64,000 nt of DNA, taken from the NCBI RefSeq assembly GCF_037120725.1, contig NZ_JBBAXC010000001.1, positions 310,001 through 374,000 on the forward strand, given 5' to 3'. The position numbers and the translations under genes are program-made. The stretch comes from Bacillus spongiae. Its GTDB lineage: Bacteria; Bacillota; Bacilli; Bacillales; Bacillaceae_K. Within the stretch, counting starts at the first letter, position 1; each line of letters opens with the position of its first letter. The notes under the pieces are model-generated. The model saw only the letters and a program-made list of their open reading frames with translations, did not search any database and had not been told where the DNA came from. Positions 36,784 through 45,239 of this stretch are shown piece after piece.

Positions 36784-37356
36784 ATGAAAGAATGGATACT
36801 GCTGTACAAAAAGCCAATCTTATTTGGAACCTTATTCATTGTAGTTTTTTTAATTTATTATGAAACAGCCGTTAAAGAGAAAAGGAATATCGAAGTTTTA
36901 CCGCCTGTATTACAAGAAACAGAGGAAGTAAATCAACATACAGAGGAAGTTTTAATGGTTGATGTGAAGGGTGAAGTGACTCACCCAGGAGTGTATGAAA
37001 TGATGGTGAATGAACGAGTCATTGATATTATAAAGAAAGCTGGTGGGCTTACGAATCAAGCGGACGCTTCAATGATTAATTACGCCCAAAAAGTAAGAGA
37101 TGAAATGGTTATCACCATACCTAAAAAGGGAGAGGTGATAGATGGAGGAACTTCACAAGGGACTACACTTAATCTTAATGTAGCGACAAAAGAAGAGTTA
37201 GAAACTCTTTCGGGAATTGGTCCATCTAAAGCAGAAGCCATTATCAAGTATCGTGAAGACAATGGTCCATTTGAAAGCGTTGACGATCTCCAAAATGTTC
37301 CTGGAATCGGTGAAAAAATGCTTTTTCAAATAAGAGAGGATGTTTCAATCAACTAA
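36784..37356 (+). CDS. comEA: ComEA, competence DNA receptor
   Basis: 190 residues: one TM segment (about 12-27), an SLBB-like oligomerisation domain (VLMVDVKGEVTHPGVYEM), then a Thr/Gly linker and C-terminal helix-hairpin-helix pairs (LNVATKEELETLSGIGPSKA, DLQNVPGIGEKM). It binds incoming DNA outside the membrane and delivers it to ComEC. GGAGGTG precedes ATG 36784. In B. subtilis it is ComK-dependent; no clear K-box could be identified in the 87-bp gap to comER. Confidence 0.95.
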   Translation: MKEWILLYKKPILFGTLFIVVFLIYYETAVKEKRNIEVLPPVLQETEEVNQHTEEVLMVDVKGEVTHPGVYEMMVNERVIDIIKKAGGLTNQADASMINYAQKVRDEMVITIPKKGEVIDGGTSQGTTLNLNVATKEELETLSGIGPSKAEAIIKYREDNGPFESVDDLQNVPGIGEKMLFQIREDVSIN

Positions 37357-37365
37357 AAAAGTATA

Positions 37366-37395
37366 TTGACGATGTCTTCTAATACTCGCTACACT
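37366..37395 (+). promoter_or_regulatory. Promoter of comEB
   Basis: TTGACG (37366-37371), 18-bp spacer, TACACT (37390-37395). It lies about 30 nt ahead of comEB and suggests that comEB-comEC can be expressed independently of comEA. Confidence 0.6.
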
Positions 37396-37423
37396 AAAGA
37401 TAATGAAATGAAAGGGGAAAAAC

Positions 37424-37987
37424 ATGAATAGAATTTCCTGGAATGAATATTTTATGGCTCAAAGCCATTTACTATCATTACGAAGTACTTGTACAAGGTT
37501 AGCTGTTGGTGCCACGATTGTAAGGGATAAACGGGTCATTGCAGGTGGATATAATGGATCCATTACGGGAGGAGATCATTGTATCGACCATGGTTGCTAT
37601 GTCATTGATAATCACTGTGTCAGAACGATACATGCGGAAATGAATGCTGTCTTACAATGTGCCAAATTCGGGGTGCCAACCGAAGGGGCTGAAATATATG
37701 TCACCCATTTCCCTTGTTTGCAATGTGCGAAATCGATCATTCAAGCTGGTATTCAAACAGTATACTATGCTCAAAATTATAAAAATCATCCGTATACGAT
37801 GGAATTATTTAACCTAGCAGGAGTAACTGTGCAGCATGTTCCATTTCAGCAAAATCAACTTGATCCTCAATCCGTTCAAAAAGAAGAACTGGTAAATGAA
37901 CTCTTATTAGAAGTTGAAACAAATGGAACTTCAGATGAATCGCTATCAACACTTAAGAAAAGAGCTTTGCAGCTCTTTTCAAGCTGA
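37424..37987 (+). CDS. comEB: ComEB, dCMP/cytidine deaminase family
   Basis: 187 residues with the zinc deaminase signature: HAEMNAVLQCA (His and catalytic Glu) and PCLQCAKSIIQAG (PCxxC). GGYNGSITGGDHCIDHGCYV carries extra Cys/His ligands as in dCMP deaminases. It probably makes dUMP; it is not essential for transformation in B. subtilis. ATG 37424 follows GAAAGGGG. It is 5 nt before comEC. Confidence 0.93.
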   Translation: MNRISWNEYFMAQSHLLSLRSTCTRLAVGATIVRDKRVIAGGYNGSITGGDHCIDHGCYVIDNHCVRTIHAEMNAVLQCAKFGVPTEGAEIYVTHFPCLQCAKSIIQAGIQTVYYAQNYKNHPYTMELFNLAGVTVQHVPFQQNQLDPQSVQKEELVNELLLEVETNGTSDESLSTLKKRALQLFSS

Positions 37988-37992
37988 AGTGC

Positions 37993-40248
37993 ATGATATT
38001 TTATGTATATATCACTTTCTCCTTTGTTATTGGAGTATCCCTTCAGCTAACTGCTGGAGGGGGATTTATGTTACTTTGTTTCTTCCTTCTCGTTATCCTC
38101 TTTAAAAAAATGCCTCTAACTGCTGTACCACTTTTAATTGCTTCGTTTATTATTGGTTACGAATATACTGAATATATCGACGCTAACCAAATCTCCTCAT
38201 ACAACGGTAATGAAACCTCGTTTACCATTTTCGTAAAAGAGCCTCTTCAACAACAGGACGATAATTTAAGGGGAATTGTTTATACGACAAAAGAACGTTT
38301 TCTGCTTACTTATTCTTCTCCTAATGTAACAGAACATTCCGTTAACAACTTATCCTTTCCAATAGGTTCAAAATGTCAAGTAGAGGGGAAATTAGAAAAG
38401 GCGAAGAAGCCATCAAATATGAATGCATTTGATTATAGGCAATACTTGCGAAATCAACAGGTGTATTGGACCCTTGAAGTACATCATGCTGTTTGTCAAA
38501 AAGATGGAAAGAGTCTTTCTATATTCATTAATCAATGGAGAGATCGAGCTAAATCATTTATTTTGAGTCATTTTGGTCAAGCTAGTCCAGTAGCATTGGC
38601 ATTGATTATGGGTGATCGCTCGGAGCTTTCAGAAGATATTTACAAAGCGTTTCAACGAATTGGTGTCATACATCTGTTAGCAATTTCAGGGTTACATGTA
38701 GGAATCATTACAGGAATTTGTTATTATGTTTTTCTGCGATTTGGCATGACTCACCGTGATATAAAAGTAGTGCTGTTATTCTTTTTACCATTGTTTGCTC
38801 TATTTACAGGAGCTGCTCCTCCTGTTGTACGTGCAACGGTTATGCTAATGCTTATTCTCATCTCTTCTCTAATCAAACTTAATATAAATAGTTTAGCGGC
38901 TGTGTGTCTTAGTTTAGTGTTGAATATTTTGTACGACCCACGACTGATTCTGTCTCCTGGGTTTCAGTTGTCCTATTGCGTTTGCTTTGCATTAATTTTA
39001 TCCTCACGAAAGCTCTTCCAAGGAAAACCTTATTTTACTGTGATGTGGAGAGTAAGTGTCGTGTCAACGATCTCTTCGTTACCGATTATTTTATTTCATT
39101 TTTATGAGGTCTCGATTATAGGCTTAATCACTAATTTAGTGTATGTTCCTTTCTTTTCCTTTATTATTTTACCTCTTTGCTATCTCACTTTCTTCATTAG
39201 TTTAATGATTCCGACTTTATCGGATAGGATAATCTATCCATTAGAACAATCTATAAAGATAATGGAAGATATGTCTATTATGATAAGTTCAATTCCGTAC
39301 TCGACAGTCTTACTCGGTAAACCTTCGATTCCCCTTCTTTTCTTTTGTTTATGCTTAATTGTTTCATTCTTTTATTTTTGGGAAAAGGGCAAGACCCTTT
39401 ACCTTTTTATCTTATGTTGCACATTCTTTTTTCTTTCCTTTATTCTCCCCTTTTTATCTCCAAAGGGAGAGGTAGCTTTCTTAGATGTTGGTCAGGGGGA
39501 TAGTATTTTTATTAAACTGCCGTTTAACAAAGGGAACTACTTAATAGATACAGGAGGGATGATGCCTTATAACAGTAGTTCAACATACGATGTGGGAGAG
39601 GCCATTATCGTTCCGTTTTTAAAAAGCAAAGGTGTAAAAAGAATCGATAAGTTAATTTTAACGCACAATGATTTTGACCATATTGGAGGAGCGACTGCAG
39701 TCATGGAGGAGTTTATTGTAAAGGAGATCGTAATAAGTCCGTCATCGTTAGATAATGTTGAAATGAACAAAATAGCTAGCAAAGCAGCTAGCAAACAAAT
39801 CCCTATTTTACAGGTGAGAGCAGGAGAAACATGGACGAATTCAGGAGGTTCTTTCTTGGTTGTCTCACCCTTTGAGGAGCATTATGAAGGGAATAATGAC
39901 TCGCTCGTTATATATGCGGAACTAGGAGGGAAACGATGGCTATTTACAGGTGATTTAGAAGAAGAGGGGGAGAGGCAATTACTTCAGAAATGGGAGCTTG
40001 ATATTGATGTCTTAAAAGTTGGGCATCATGGGAGTGATACGTCATCAACGGAAGAATTTATCAAGTCGTTAACTCCTCAAGTATCAATCATCTCAGCAGG
40101 GAATAATAACCAATTTGGTCATCCACATGAAGCGGTCCTTTCCAGGTTGCAATCTGAAAAGTCAAAGGTTTTTATTACAGCAAAACAAGGGGGGATTCAT
40201 TATGAATATGCCGGAAATAGTGGAACGTTTTATACGGTTCTCCCATAG
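37993..40248 (+). CDS. comEC: ComEC/Rec2 DNA uptake channel
   Basis: 751 residues. The N-terminal part is hydrophobic, with a periplasmic-side OB-like segment (about 70-170, SFPIGSKCQVEGKLEKAKK-type). The Competence domain with many TM helices carries ALALIMGDRSELSEDIYKAF and HLLAISGLHVGIITGI. The C-terminal metallo-beta-lactamase domain has FLDVGQGDSIFI, THNDFDHIGG, LFTGDLEEEGE and KVGHHGSDTSS. It transports single-stranded DNA; the lactamase domain probably degrades the other strand. No strong ribosome-binding site precedes ATG 37993, so it likely relies on coupling with comEB. Confidence 0.95.
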   Translation: MIFYVYITFSFVIGVSLQLTAGGGFMLLCFFLLVILFKKMPLTAVPLLIASFIIGYEYTEYIDANQISSYNGNETSFTIFVKEPLQQQDDNLRGIVYTTKERFLLTYSSPNVTEHSVNNLSFPIGSKCQVEGKLEKAKKPSNMNAFDYRQYLRNQQVYWTLEVHHAVCQKDGKSLSIFINQWRDRAKSFILSHFGQASPVALALIMGDRSELSEDIYKAFQRIGVIHLLAISGLHVGIITGICYYVFLRFGMTHRDIKVVLLFFLPLFALFTGAAPPVVRATVMLMLILISSLIKLNINSLAAVCLSLVLNILYDPRLILSPGFQLSYCVCFALILSSRKLFQGKPYFTVMWRVSVVSTISSLPIILFHFYEVSIIGLITNLVYVPFFSFIILPLCYLTFFISLMIPTLSDRIIYPLEQSIKIMEDMSIMISSIPYSTVLLGKPSIPLLFFCLCLIVSFFYFWEKGKTLYLFILCCTFFFLSFILPFLSPKGEVAFLDVGQGDSIFIKLPFNKGNYLIDTGGMMPYNSSSTYDVGEAIIVPFLKSKGVKRIDKLILTHNDFDHIGGATAVMEEFIVKEIVISPSSLDNVEMNKIASKAASKQIPILQVRAGETWTNSGGSFLVVSPFEEHYEGNNDSLVIYAELGGKRWLFTGDLEEEGERQLLQKWELDIDVLKVGHHGSDTSSTEEFIKSLTPQVSIISAGNNNQFGHPHEAVLSRLQSEKSKVFITAKQGGIHYEYAGNSGTFYTVLP

Positions 40249-40270
40249 AATACTGTAACAATAATGAAAA

Positions 40271-40294
40271 AAGAGTTCGTATTTACGAACTCCC
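40271..40294. terminator. Bidirectional terminator between comEC and yqzM
   Basis: GAGTTCGT (40273-40280), ATTT loop, ACGAACTC (40285-40292). There is an A-tract on the plus-strand 5' side, so the stronger U-run is on the minus strand (yqzM). Confidence 0.75.
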
Positions 40295-40305
40295 TTCCAT
40301 CGTTA

Positions 40306-40440
40306 TTAAGATCCTAAAAATTGAATCAATGTTGCAATGGCAAACATTGTAGCAAAGAACCCAAAAGATACTATAAATCCAACACCTGAATCAACAGCAT
40401 CATTACGTTTTGATTGAACATTTTTTTCGAATTGGTTCAC
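40306..40440 (-). CDS. yqzM: YqzM small membrane protein
   Basis: 44 residues: NQFEKNVQSKRNDAVDSGVG then one TM helix (FIVSFGFFATMFAIATLI). It matches YqzM at the same location in B. subtilis. GTG 40440 follows AGGAGGGG on the minus strand; an upstream in-frame extension to 40506 has no site and is rejected. The function is unknown. Confidence 0.88.
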   Translation of the reverse strand: MNQFEKNVQSKRNDAVDSGVGFIVSFGFFATMFAIATLIQFLGS

Positions 40441-40547
40441 AAGTACCCCTCCTATTTCTATTTTAGTATAGAGGATTGTCTTTAAAAAATCTATACTTCT
40501 CTTCACATTTTCCTTTACTAGAAAGAGTTTACACCTATAGTTTATTC

Positions 40548-40680
40548 TAAGGGGGTTAAAATAAGCTTACCAAGGGAGATACCGTCAAGAAAGAGGAATC
40601 CTAGGTCTTGTTTCTTGACGTTTATATAGATTTAGGGGGGGGCCTTCTAGACAAGGTACCCCTCTTACCCCTTGATTTAT
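40548..40680. other. Structured intergenic region before holA
   Basis: The roughly 300-nt gap between yqzM and holA contains a 10-bp inverted repeat, CGTCAAGAAA (40583-40592) and TTTCTTGACG (40611-40620). It also holds a run of eight G (40635-40642), an imperfect GGGG-CCTT/AAGG-CCCC stem (about 40637-40662) and a C-rich ACCCCTCTTACCCC segment. No ORF with a ribosome-binding site is seen. It may be a structured leader or RNA; no promoter or terminator confirms this. Confidence 0.35.
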
Positions 40681-40739
40681 CCTCTGCGCTTCCTTACCAT
40701 TATAAATGAAAGATAAACTATAATTTGGAGCGGTTAATA

Positions 40740-41759
40740 GTGGTTACAACTATATGGAAAGACTTAGAACGAAAAAAATTCTCGTCCCTTTATCTATTAT
40801 ATGGTACAGAGGACTTTCTTATCAATGAAACGAAGCAAAAGCTGATTCAAAATGCACTCTCCCAAGAAGAAATGGATTTTAATTTTGCCTCCTATGATTT
40901 GTTGGAAACACCAGTAGAAGTAGCGCTTGAGGATGCGGAAACTTTCCCTTTTATGGGGGAAAGAAGAGTAGTCACCTTACATAATCCTGCTTTTCTCACA
41001 TCTGAAAAAATAAAAGAAAAAGTAGAACATAACATTTCAAAGCTTGAGCAGTACCTTCATTCCCCTGCACCGTACACCATCCTTGTTATTGTAGCCCCAT
41101 ACGAAAAACTGGATGAACGGAAAAAGATAACGAAAACGTTAAAAAAAACTGCGACGGTTTTGGAAGCAAAGAAGCTAAACGAGCATGAATTGAAGAGGTG
41201 GATTCGAGAGAGAGTGTCTTTAAACGGTGGGGAAATTGATGAAGAAGCGATTGAGCTATTATTAACTTTGTCTGGTACCAATTTAATGATGCTTACAAGT
41301 GAAATCGATAAATTATCCTTATTTGTGAATAAAACGAAACGCATCGATACACAGATCGTCAATCAGCTTGTAGCACGTTCATTAGAACAAAATATATTTG
41401 CTCTTGTGGATAAAGTGATTCATGGTGAAACAGAACAAGCTCTACGTATATACTATGACCTATTGAAGCAAAATGAAGAACCAATAAAAATATTATCCAT
41501 TATCGCCGGCCAATTCCGCTTAATCTATCAAGTCAAAGAATTATCCAGAAAAGGATATGGCCAACAAAAAATTGCTTCCTTCTTAAAAGTTCACCCTTTT
41601 CGGGTAAAATTGGCAGCTGGACAAGCTAAAGCTTTTTCAGATGAACAGTTAGGTAAAGTCATGCTCTTATTATCTGAAGGTGATTATGACATGAAGACGG
41701 GTAGGAAAAAGAAAGAAATGATTGTTGAATTGATTTTACTACAACTGCATAATTTATAA
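40740..41759 (+). CDS. holA: DNA polymerase III delta subunit
   Basis: 339 residues of the clamp-loader delta family: LYLLYGTEDFLINETKQKLI at the N-terminus, AETFPFMGERRVV, YTILVIVAPYEKLDERKK and the C-terminal QFRLIYQVKELSRKGYGQQK region. It opens the beta clamp for loading. GTG 40740 is preferred over an in-frame TTG at 40725, because GGAG is 9 nt upstream and the resulting N-terminus VTTIW fits the family. It converges on rpsT. Confidence 0.93.
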   Translation: MVTTIWKDLERKKFSSLYLLYGTEDFLINETKQKLIQNALSQEEMDFNFASYDLLETPVEVALEDAETFPFMGERRVVTLHNPAFLTSEKIKEKVEHNISKLEQYLHSPAPYTILVIVAPYEKLDERKKITKTLKKTATVLEAKKLNEHELKRWIRERVSLNGGEIDEEAIELLLTLSGTNLMMLTSEIDKLSLFVNKTKRIDTQIVNQLVARSLEQNIFALVDKVIHGETEQALRIYYDLLKQNEEPIKILSIIAGQFRLIYQVKELSRKGYGQQKIASFLKVHPFRVKLAAGQAKAFSDEQLGKVMLLLSEGDYDMKTGRKKKEMIVELILLQLHNL

Positions 41760-41806
41760 GGGACAAGACTGACGTAATTGCACTTGGAATAAAATGTAAA
41801 AAAGAC

Positions 41807-41836
41807 AAAAAAAACGATCCAATTGGATCGTTTTTT
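41807..41836. terminator. Bidirectional terminator between holA and rpsT
   Basis: AAAACGATCC AATT GGATCGTTTT is a perfect palindrome with A- and T-tracts on both sides. Confidence 0.93.
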
Positions 41837-41842
41837 CGTTTA

Positions 41843-42097
41843 TTATGCGTTAACTTTCTTCATTAAGCGAGACTTTGTACGATCAGCAGTGTTTTTATGG
41901 ATTAGACCCTTTTGAGCTGCTTTATCTAATTGCTTTACTGCATCGCTAAGAAGTTCAGTTTTGTTGCTTTCGTTGTTAACAACTGCTGCTTCGAATTTCT
42001 TAACTGCTGTACGCATGGAAGATTTTACCGTAGCGTTTTGCGCTTGACGAGCTTCACTAGTTTTTACGCGTTTGATGGCAGATTTAATATTTGGCAT
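41843..42097 (-). CDS. rpsT: 30S ribosomal protein S20
   Basis: 84 residues, basic: [20 protein letters not shown], and near the end [20 protein letters not shown]. It binds 16S rRNA early in 30S assembly. ATG 42097 follows GGAGGTGACAGG on the minus strand; an extension upstream to 42106 would overlap that site. It is monocistronic and divergent from gpr. Confidence 0.97.
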   Translation of the reverse strand: MPNIKSAIKRVKTSEARQAQNATVKSSMRTAVKKFEAAVVNNESNKTELLSDAVKQLDKAAQKGLIHKNTADRTKSRLMKKVNA

Positions 42098-42200
42098 TCC
42101 TGTCACCTCCTAAAAAGCGATCGAGATCTATTTTACTCGATGATTACATTTTTCATTTTGAATGAGAACAAATGATATTTTACCAAACGATAGAGTGGAA

Positions 42201-42231
42201 TGCAATACTCTTCCTTTAGAAAGCATTGATA
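42201..42231 (+). promoter_or_regulatory. Possible sigma-F/G promoter of gpr
   Basis: TGCAAT (42201-42206) and CATTGATA (42224-42231), 17-bp apart, approximate the forespore -35/-10 pattern (GHATR and CATnnnTA as I remember them). gpr is forespore-expressed in B. subtilis, which supports the reading. Confidence 0.38.
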
Positions 42232-42302
42232 TGAATGAAGAAAAAGGAGCAGGGCAAACTGAAAAAAGCATGATTTATCTAAATGTGGAGGTGGAATACG
42301 TT

Positions 42303-43427
42303 GTGAAAAAAAATGAACTAGATTTATCCCGTTATTCGGTTCGAACAGATTTAGCAGTTGAAGCTAGGGAGATGACACTGCAAGAAAATGAAAAACAAGG
42401 TGTTGAAACGAATCGTACTCATCTAAAAGGAGTTCTCATTGAAGAACGAGAGAAAATGGGTGTTACGATTACGACGATTAAGATAACCCCAGAGGGAGAA
42501 GAGGTGATTGGAAAGAAAGCCGGTCACTATTTAACCATTGAAGCACTAGGAATTCGTGAAGAAAATACAGATATGCAACAAAAAGTAGGGGAGGTGTTTG
42601 CTGAAGAATTTAGTGAATTTTTAAAGAGAAAAGGCATTTCAAAGGAGGCCAGTGGCTTAATAGTTGGATTAGGGAACTGGAATGTAACTCCAGATGCTTT
42701 AGGTCCGATTGTATGTGAGAACATTCTTGTGACAAAACATTTATATGCCCTGCAACCAGAAAACGTTGAAGAAGGATATCGACCAATAAGTGCAATTTCT
42801 CCAGGTGTTATGGGGATTACGGGGATTGAGACAAGTGATATTGTTTGCGGTGTTGTTGAAAAGACAAAGCCTGATTTTATTATTGCAGTCGATGCCTTAG
42901 CAGCGAGAAATGTTGAAAGAGTCAATGCGTCTATTCAAATATCGGATACTGGCATTCACCCTGGCTCTGGAGTGGGGAATAAACGTAAGGAACTAAGTGA
43001 TCAAACGTTAGGTATACCTGTTATTGCGGTTGGAGTCCCTACGGTTGTCGATGCAGTAACTATTGCTAGTGATACAGTAGATTATTTATTAAAACATTTC
43101 GGCAGAGAGATGAAAGAAGGGGAGAAACCTTCTCGTTCGCTCGTTCCAGCTGGAATGACCTTCGGTGAGAAGAAAAAATTTACTGAAGAGGATTTACCCC
43201 CTGAAGAACAGCGAAAAACTTTTTTAGGTATGGTTGGAACGTTAGAAGAACAAGAAAAGAGAAAGCTCATTCATGAAGTGTTAGCACCAATCGGACATAA
43301 CTTAATGGTAACACCAAAAGAGGTCGATGTTTTCATTGAAGATATGGCGAATTTAATTGCAAATGGCTTAAATGCCGCTCTTCACGACGCAGTTAATCAA
43401 AGCAATACAGGGTATAAAACGAGGTAG
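42303..43427 (+). CDS. gpr: GPR, spore germination protease
   Basis: 374 residues, A25 peptidase that degrades small acid-soluble proteins at germination. The pro-segment [13 protein letters not shown] is followed by TDLAVEA, the known autoprocessing region. [50 protein letters not shown] and [18 protein letters not shown] are typical. GTG 42303 follows GGAGGTGG; the reading frame stays open another 47 codons upstream, but that part has no family similarity. It stands 79 nt before spoIIP. Confidence 0.95.
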   Translation: MKKNELDLSRYSVRTDLAVEAREMTLQENEKQGVETNRTHLKGVLIEEREKMGVTITTIKITPEGEEVIGKKAGHYLTIEALGIREENTDMQQKVGEVFAEEFSEFLKRKGISKEASGLIVGLGNWNVTPDALGPIVCENILVTKHLYALQPENVEEGYRPISAISPGVMGITGIETSDIVCGVVEKTKPDFIIAVDALAARNVERVNASIQISDTGIHPGSGVGNKRKELSDQTLGIPVIAVGVPTVVDAVTIASDTVDYLLKHFGREMKEGEKPSRSLVPAGMTFGEKKKFTEEDLPPEEQRKTFLGMVGTLEEQEKRKLIHEVLAPIGHNLMVTPKEVDVFIEDMANLIANGLNAALHDAVNQSNTGYKTR

Positions 43428-43506
43428 AGTATAAAGGTAAATATCGGTTCTACTTTCTCTAGTAACAACATAGCTTTTAATAGAGTTAATTAGAGAGGGT
43501 GGAATC

Positions 43507-44673
43507 ATGAAATCTTTTAAGACGTCGCATCCAATTATATTAATAAACATCACAACCATTGCTAAAGGTATCTTTCTCTTGAGCGCTTCACTCCTTTCCG
43601 TTTTTTTGCTGTCAGGCTTTTTAACCTCCTTAAAGCCTGAATACCGAATTACATCCGATTCTGTTCACCGAGCAACCGAAAATCTCTCCGGTGCATCGCT
43701 GTTTCGTCTTTTTGCGCTAGAAAATCGAATTTACGAAAGTAGCCTAACTGATGAGACAGAGTGGCCAAGTGTTTCAGATATAGTCGTATCGTTGACGACA
43801 AATATACGTTTTGAAGACCCGCGAAGCTTTTTAGGGAGAGAGCTCCCAGGCTTTTCAATATTTGATGGAAAAATTTTAGTAGCTGGTGAAGGGACCGATT
43901 ACACCAATTTGCCAATCGAATCAGAGCCTCCTGAAGGGACATTTGAGAATGAAGCAGAGCTTCAAAATACAGATGGCATTCCAACAGATATACCTGGTGA
44001 ATCTAACAGTGTCGATGAAAAAAAGGTTTATATCTATTTTTCCCATACTAGAGAGTCTTTTCTTCCGTATTTAAAAGGGCAGACAGACCCGGATAGAGCT
44101 TATCATTCTCAACTGAATGTAACCAAAATAGGTGAAACATTAAGGGCGGAGCTCGAAGATTTAGGGGTAGGAACGATTTCTGATCCTACTGACATCAACA
44201 CGAAATTAGTCGAAAAGGGAAAGCCGTTTAGTCAGTCTTATAATGAATCACGAACGGTCGTACAGGCTTCTATGCAGGAACATGAAGATTTAATGTATTT
44301 TATCGATATTCATCGTGATTCTCAGCGGCGAGAATTTACGACGAAAACGATTGGTGACCAGGATTATGCAAAGCTATTTTTTGTTGTCGGTAAGGAACAT
44401 GCGAATTATGAAGAAAACTTAAAGGTCGCCACCGATCTTCATAATTTGTTAGAAAAACAATACCCAGGTTTATCTCGTGGAGTTCTTGAAAAATCTGGAC
44501 CAGGGATAAATGGAAAGTACAATCAAGATTTATCTGGAAATGCCATGCTTATCGAGTTTGGTGGGGTAGATAATACCTTTGAAGAATTAAATCGAACAGC
44601 AGAAGCCTTTGCAAAAGTATTTGCCGAGTACTATTGGCAGGCTGAGAAAGTATCTGCTCCTAGTAATGAATAG
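43507..44673 (+). CDS. spoIIP: SpoIIP, engulfment amidase/endopeptidase
   Basis: 388 residues: a TM anchor at about 18-40 (GIFLLSASLLSVFLLSGFL), a variable linker, then the SpoIIP domain. Conserved pieces are VYIYFSHTRESFLPYL (metal-binding histidine), YNESRTVVQASM, FIDIHRDSQRR and NAMLIEFGGVDNT (metal/catalytic Glu). It degrades septal peptidoglycan with SpoIID and SpoIIM during engulfment. GAGGGTGG precedes ATG 43507. The gpr-spoIIP-yqxA order is the B. subtilis one. Confidence 0.95.
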   Translation: MKSFKTSHPIILINITTIAKGIFLLSASLLSVFLLSGFLTSLKPEYRITSDSVHRATENLSGASLFRLFALENRIYESSLTDETEWPSVSDIVVSLTTNIRFEDPRSFLGRELPGFSIFDGKILVAGEGTDYTNLPIESEPPEGTFENEAELQNTDGIPTDIPGESNSVDEKKVYIYFSHTRESFLPYLKGQTDPDRAYHSQLNVTKIGETLRAELEDLGVGTISDPTDINTKLVEKGKPFSQSYNESRTVVQASMQEHEDLMYFIDIHRDSQRREFTTKTIGDQDYAKLFFVVGKEHANYEENLKVATDLHNLLEKQYPGLSRGVLEKSGPGINGKYNQDLSGNAMLIEFGGVDNTFEELNRTAEAFAKVFAEYYWQAEKVSAPSNE

Positions 44674-44723
44674 AAGATAGACAAACGTAGGAGTCAGTCT
44701 TGATGAATGGAGGTTGCAAAAGA

Positions 44724-45026
44724 ATGACAACATTTCTTACTAAATGTATTGTACTCATGACAACGTTATTTATAGGGGTGCTCATTGGGATGCAAGTAGC
44801 CTCAAGCGGAATGAGTAATGACGATGGTTATCTTTTAGCGGATCCTTCCATTCACTATTCTATAGGAGAAGAGGAAGGTTATCCAAATGAGACAATCTTT
44901 GAAAAACAAGAAAAGCTTGAAGAAATGAAATCTTTCAACTTCTTCTCTTCGATAGGAAAAGGACTGGCAGAAGCTGTATCTACTGTAATCAATGTAATAA
45001 TTGAGACTGTATCCTCCTTCCTATGA
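44724..45026 (+). CDS. yqxA: YqxA (DUF3679) small secreted/membrane protein
   Basis: 100 residues: TM segment at about 5-25 (KCIVLMTTLFIGVLIGMQVA), an acidic middle (IGEEEGYPN) and an amphipathic helical C-terminus (AEAVSTVINVIIETVSSFL). It matches YqxA, which follows spoIIP in B. subtilis. The function is unknown; a sporulation context is inferred. GGAGG lies 10 nt before ATG 44724; an in-frame TTG at 44700 precedes that site. Confidence 0.82.
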   Translation: MTTFLTKCIVLMTTLFIGVLIGMQVASSGMSNDDGYLLADPSIHYSIGEEEGYPNETIFEKQEKLEEMKSFNFFSSIGKGLAEAVSTVINVIIETVSSFL

Positions 45027-45106
45027 AAAAAATCATTTTATCGACAGCTATTTATCCTTGAAGGAAGTCGGTTTACACAATGTCCATTCTTCTATTTATA
45101 ACGCGA

Positions 45107-45145
45107 AGCATCTATTTACTAGATTAATAAATAGATGCTTGTTTA
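45107..45145 (+). terminator. 13-bp hairpin after yqxA
   Basis: AAGCATCTATTTA (45107-45119) pairs perfectly with TAAATAGATGCTT (45128-45140), followed by GTTTATGATT. The stem is strong but the U-run weak. Confidence 0.65.
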
Positions 45146-45239
45146 TGATTAACAGCCTCCGCTTTTAGTTGAATCTTATGTTTTGTACTGATATAATTCA
45201 GAATAGTGTACATGTGTCGATTAACAGGAGTGAACTGAA

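Noticed and set aside
42162-42302. N-terminal extension of gpr
   Set aside because: The frame is open but the extension has no family similarity, and the GTG at 42303 has a perfect GGAGGTGG site and gives the known pro-GPR N-terminus.
42527-42925. 132-codon open frame antisense to gpr
   Set aside because: Lies wholly inside the strongly conserved gpr coding region and has no start signal; it is a shadow frame.
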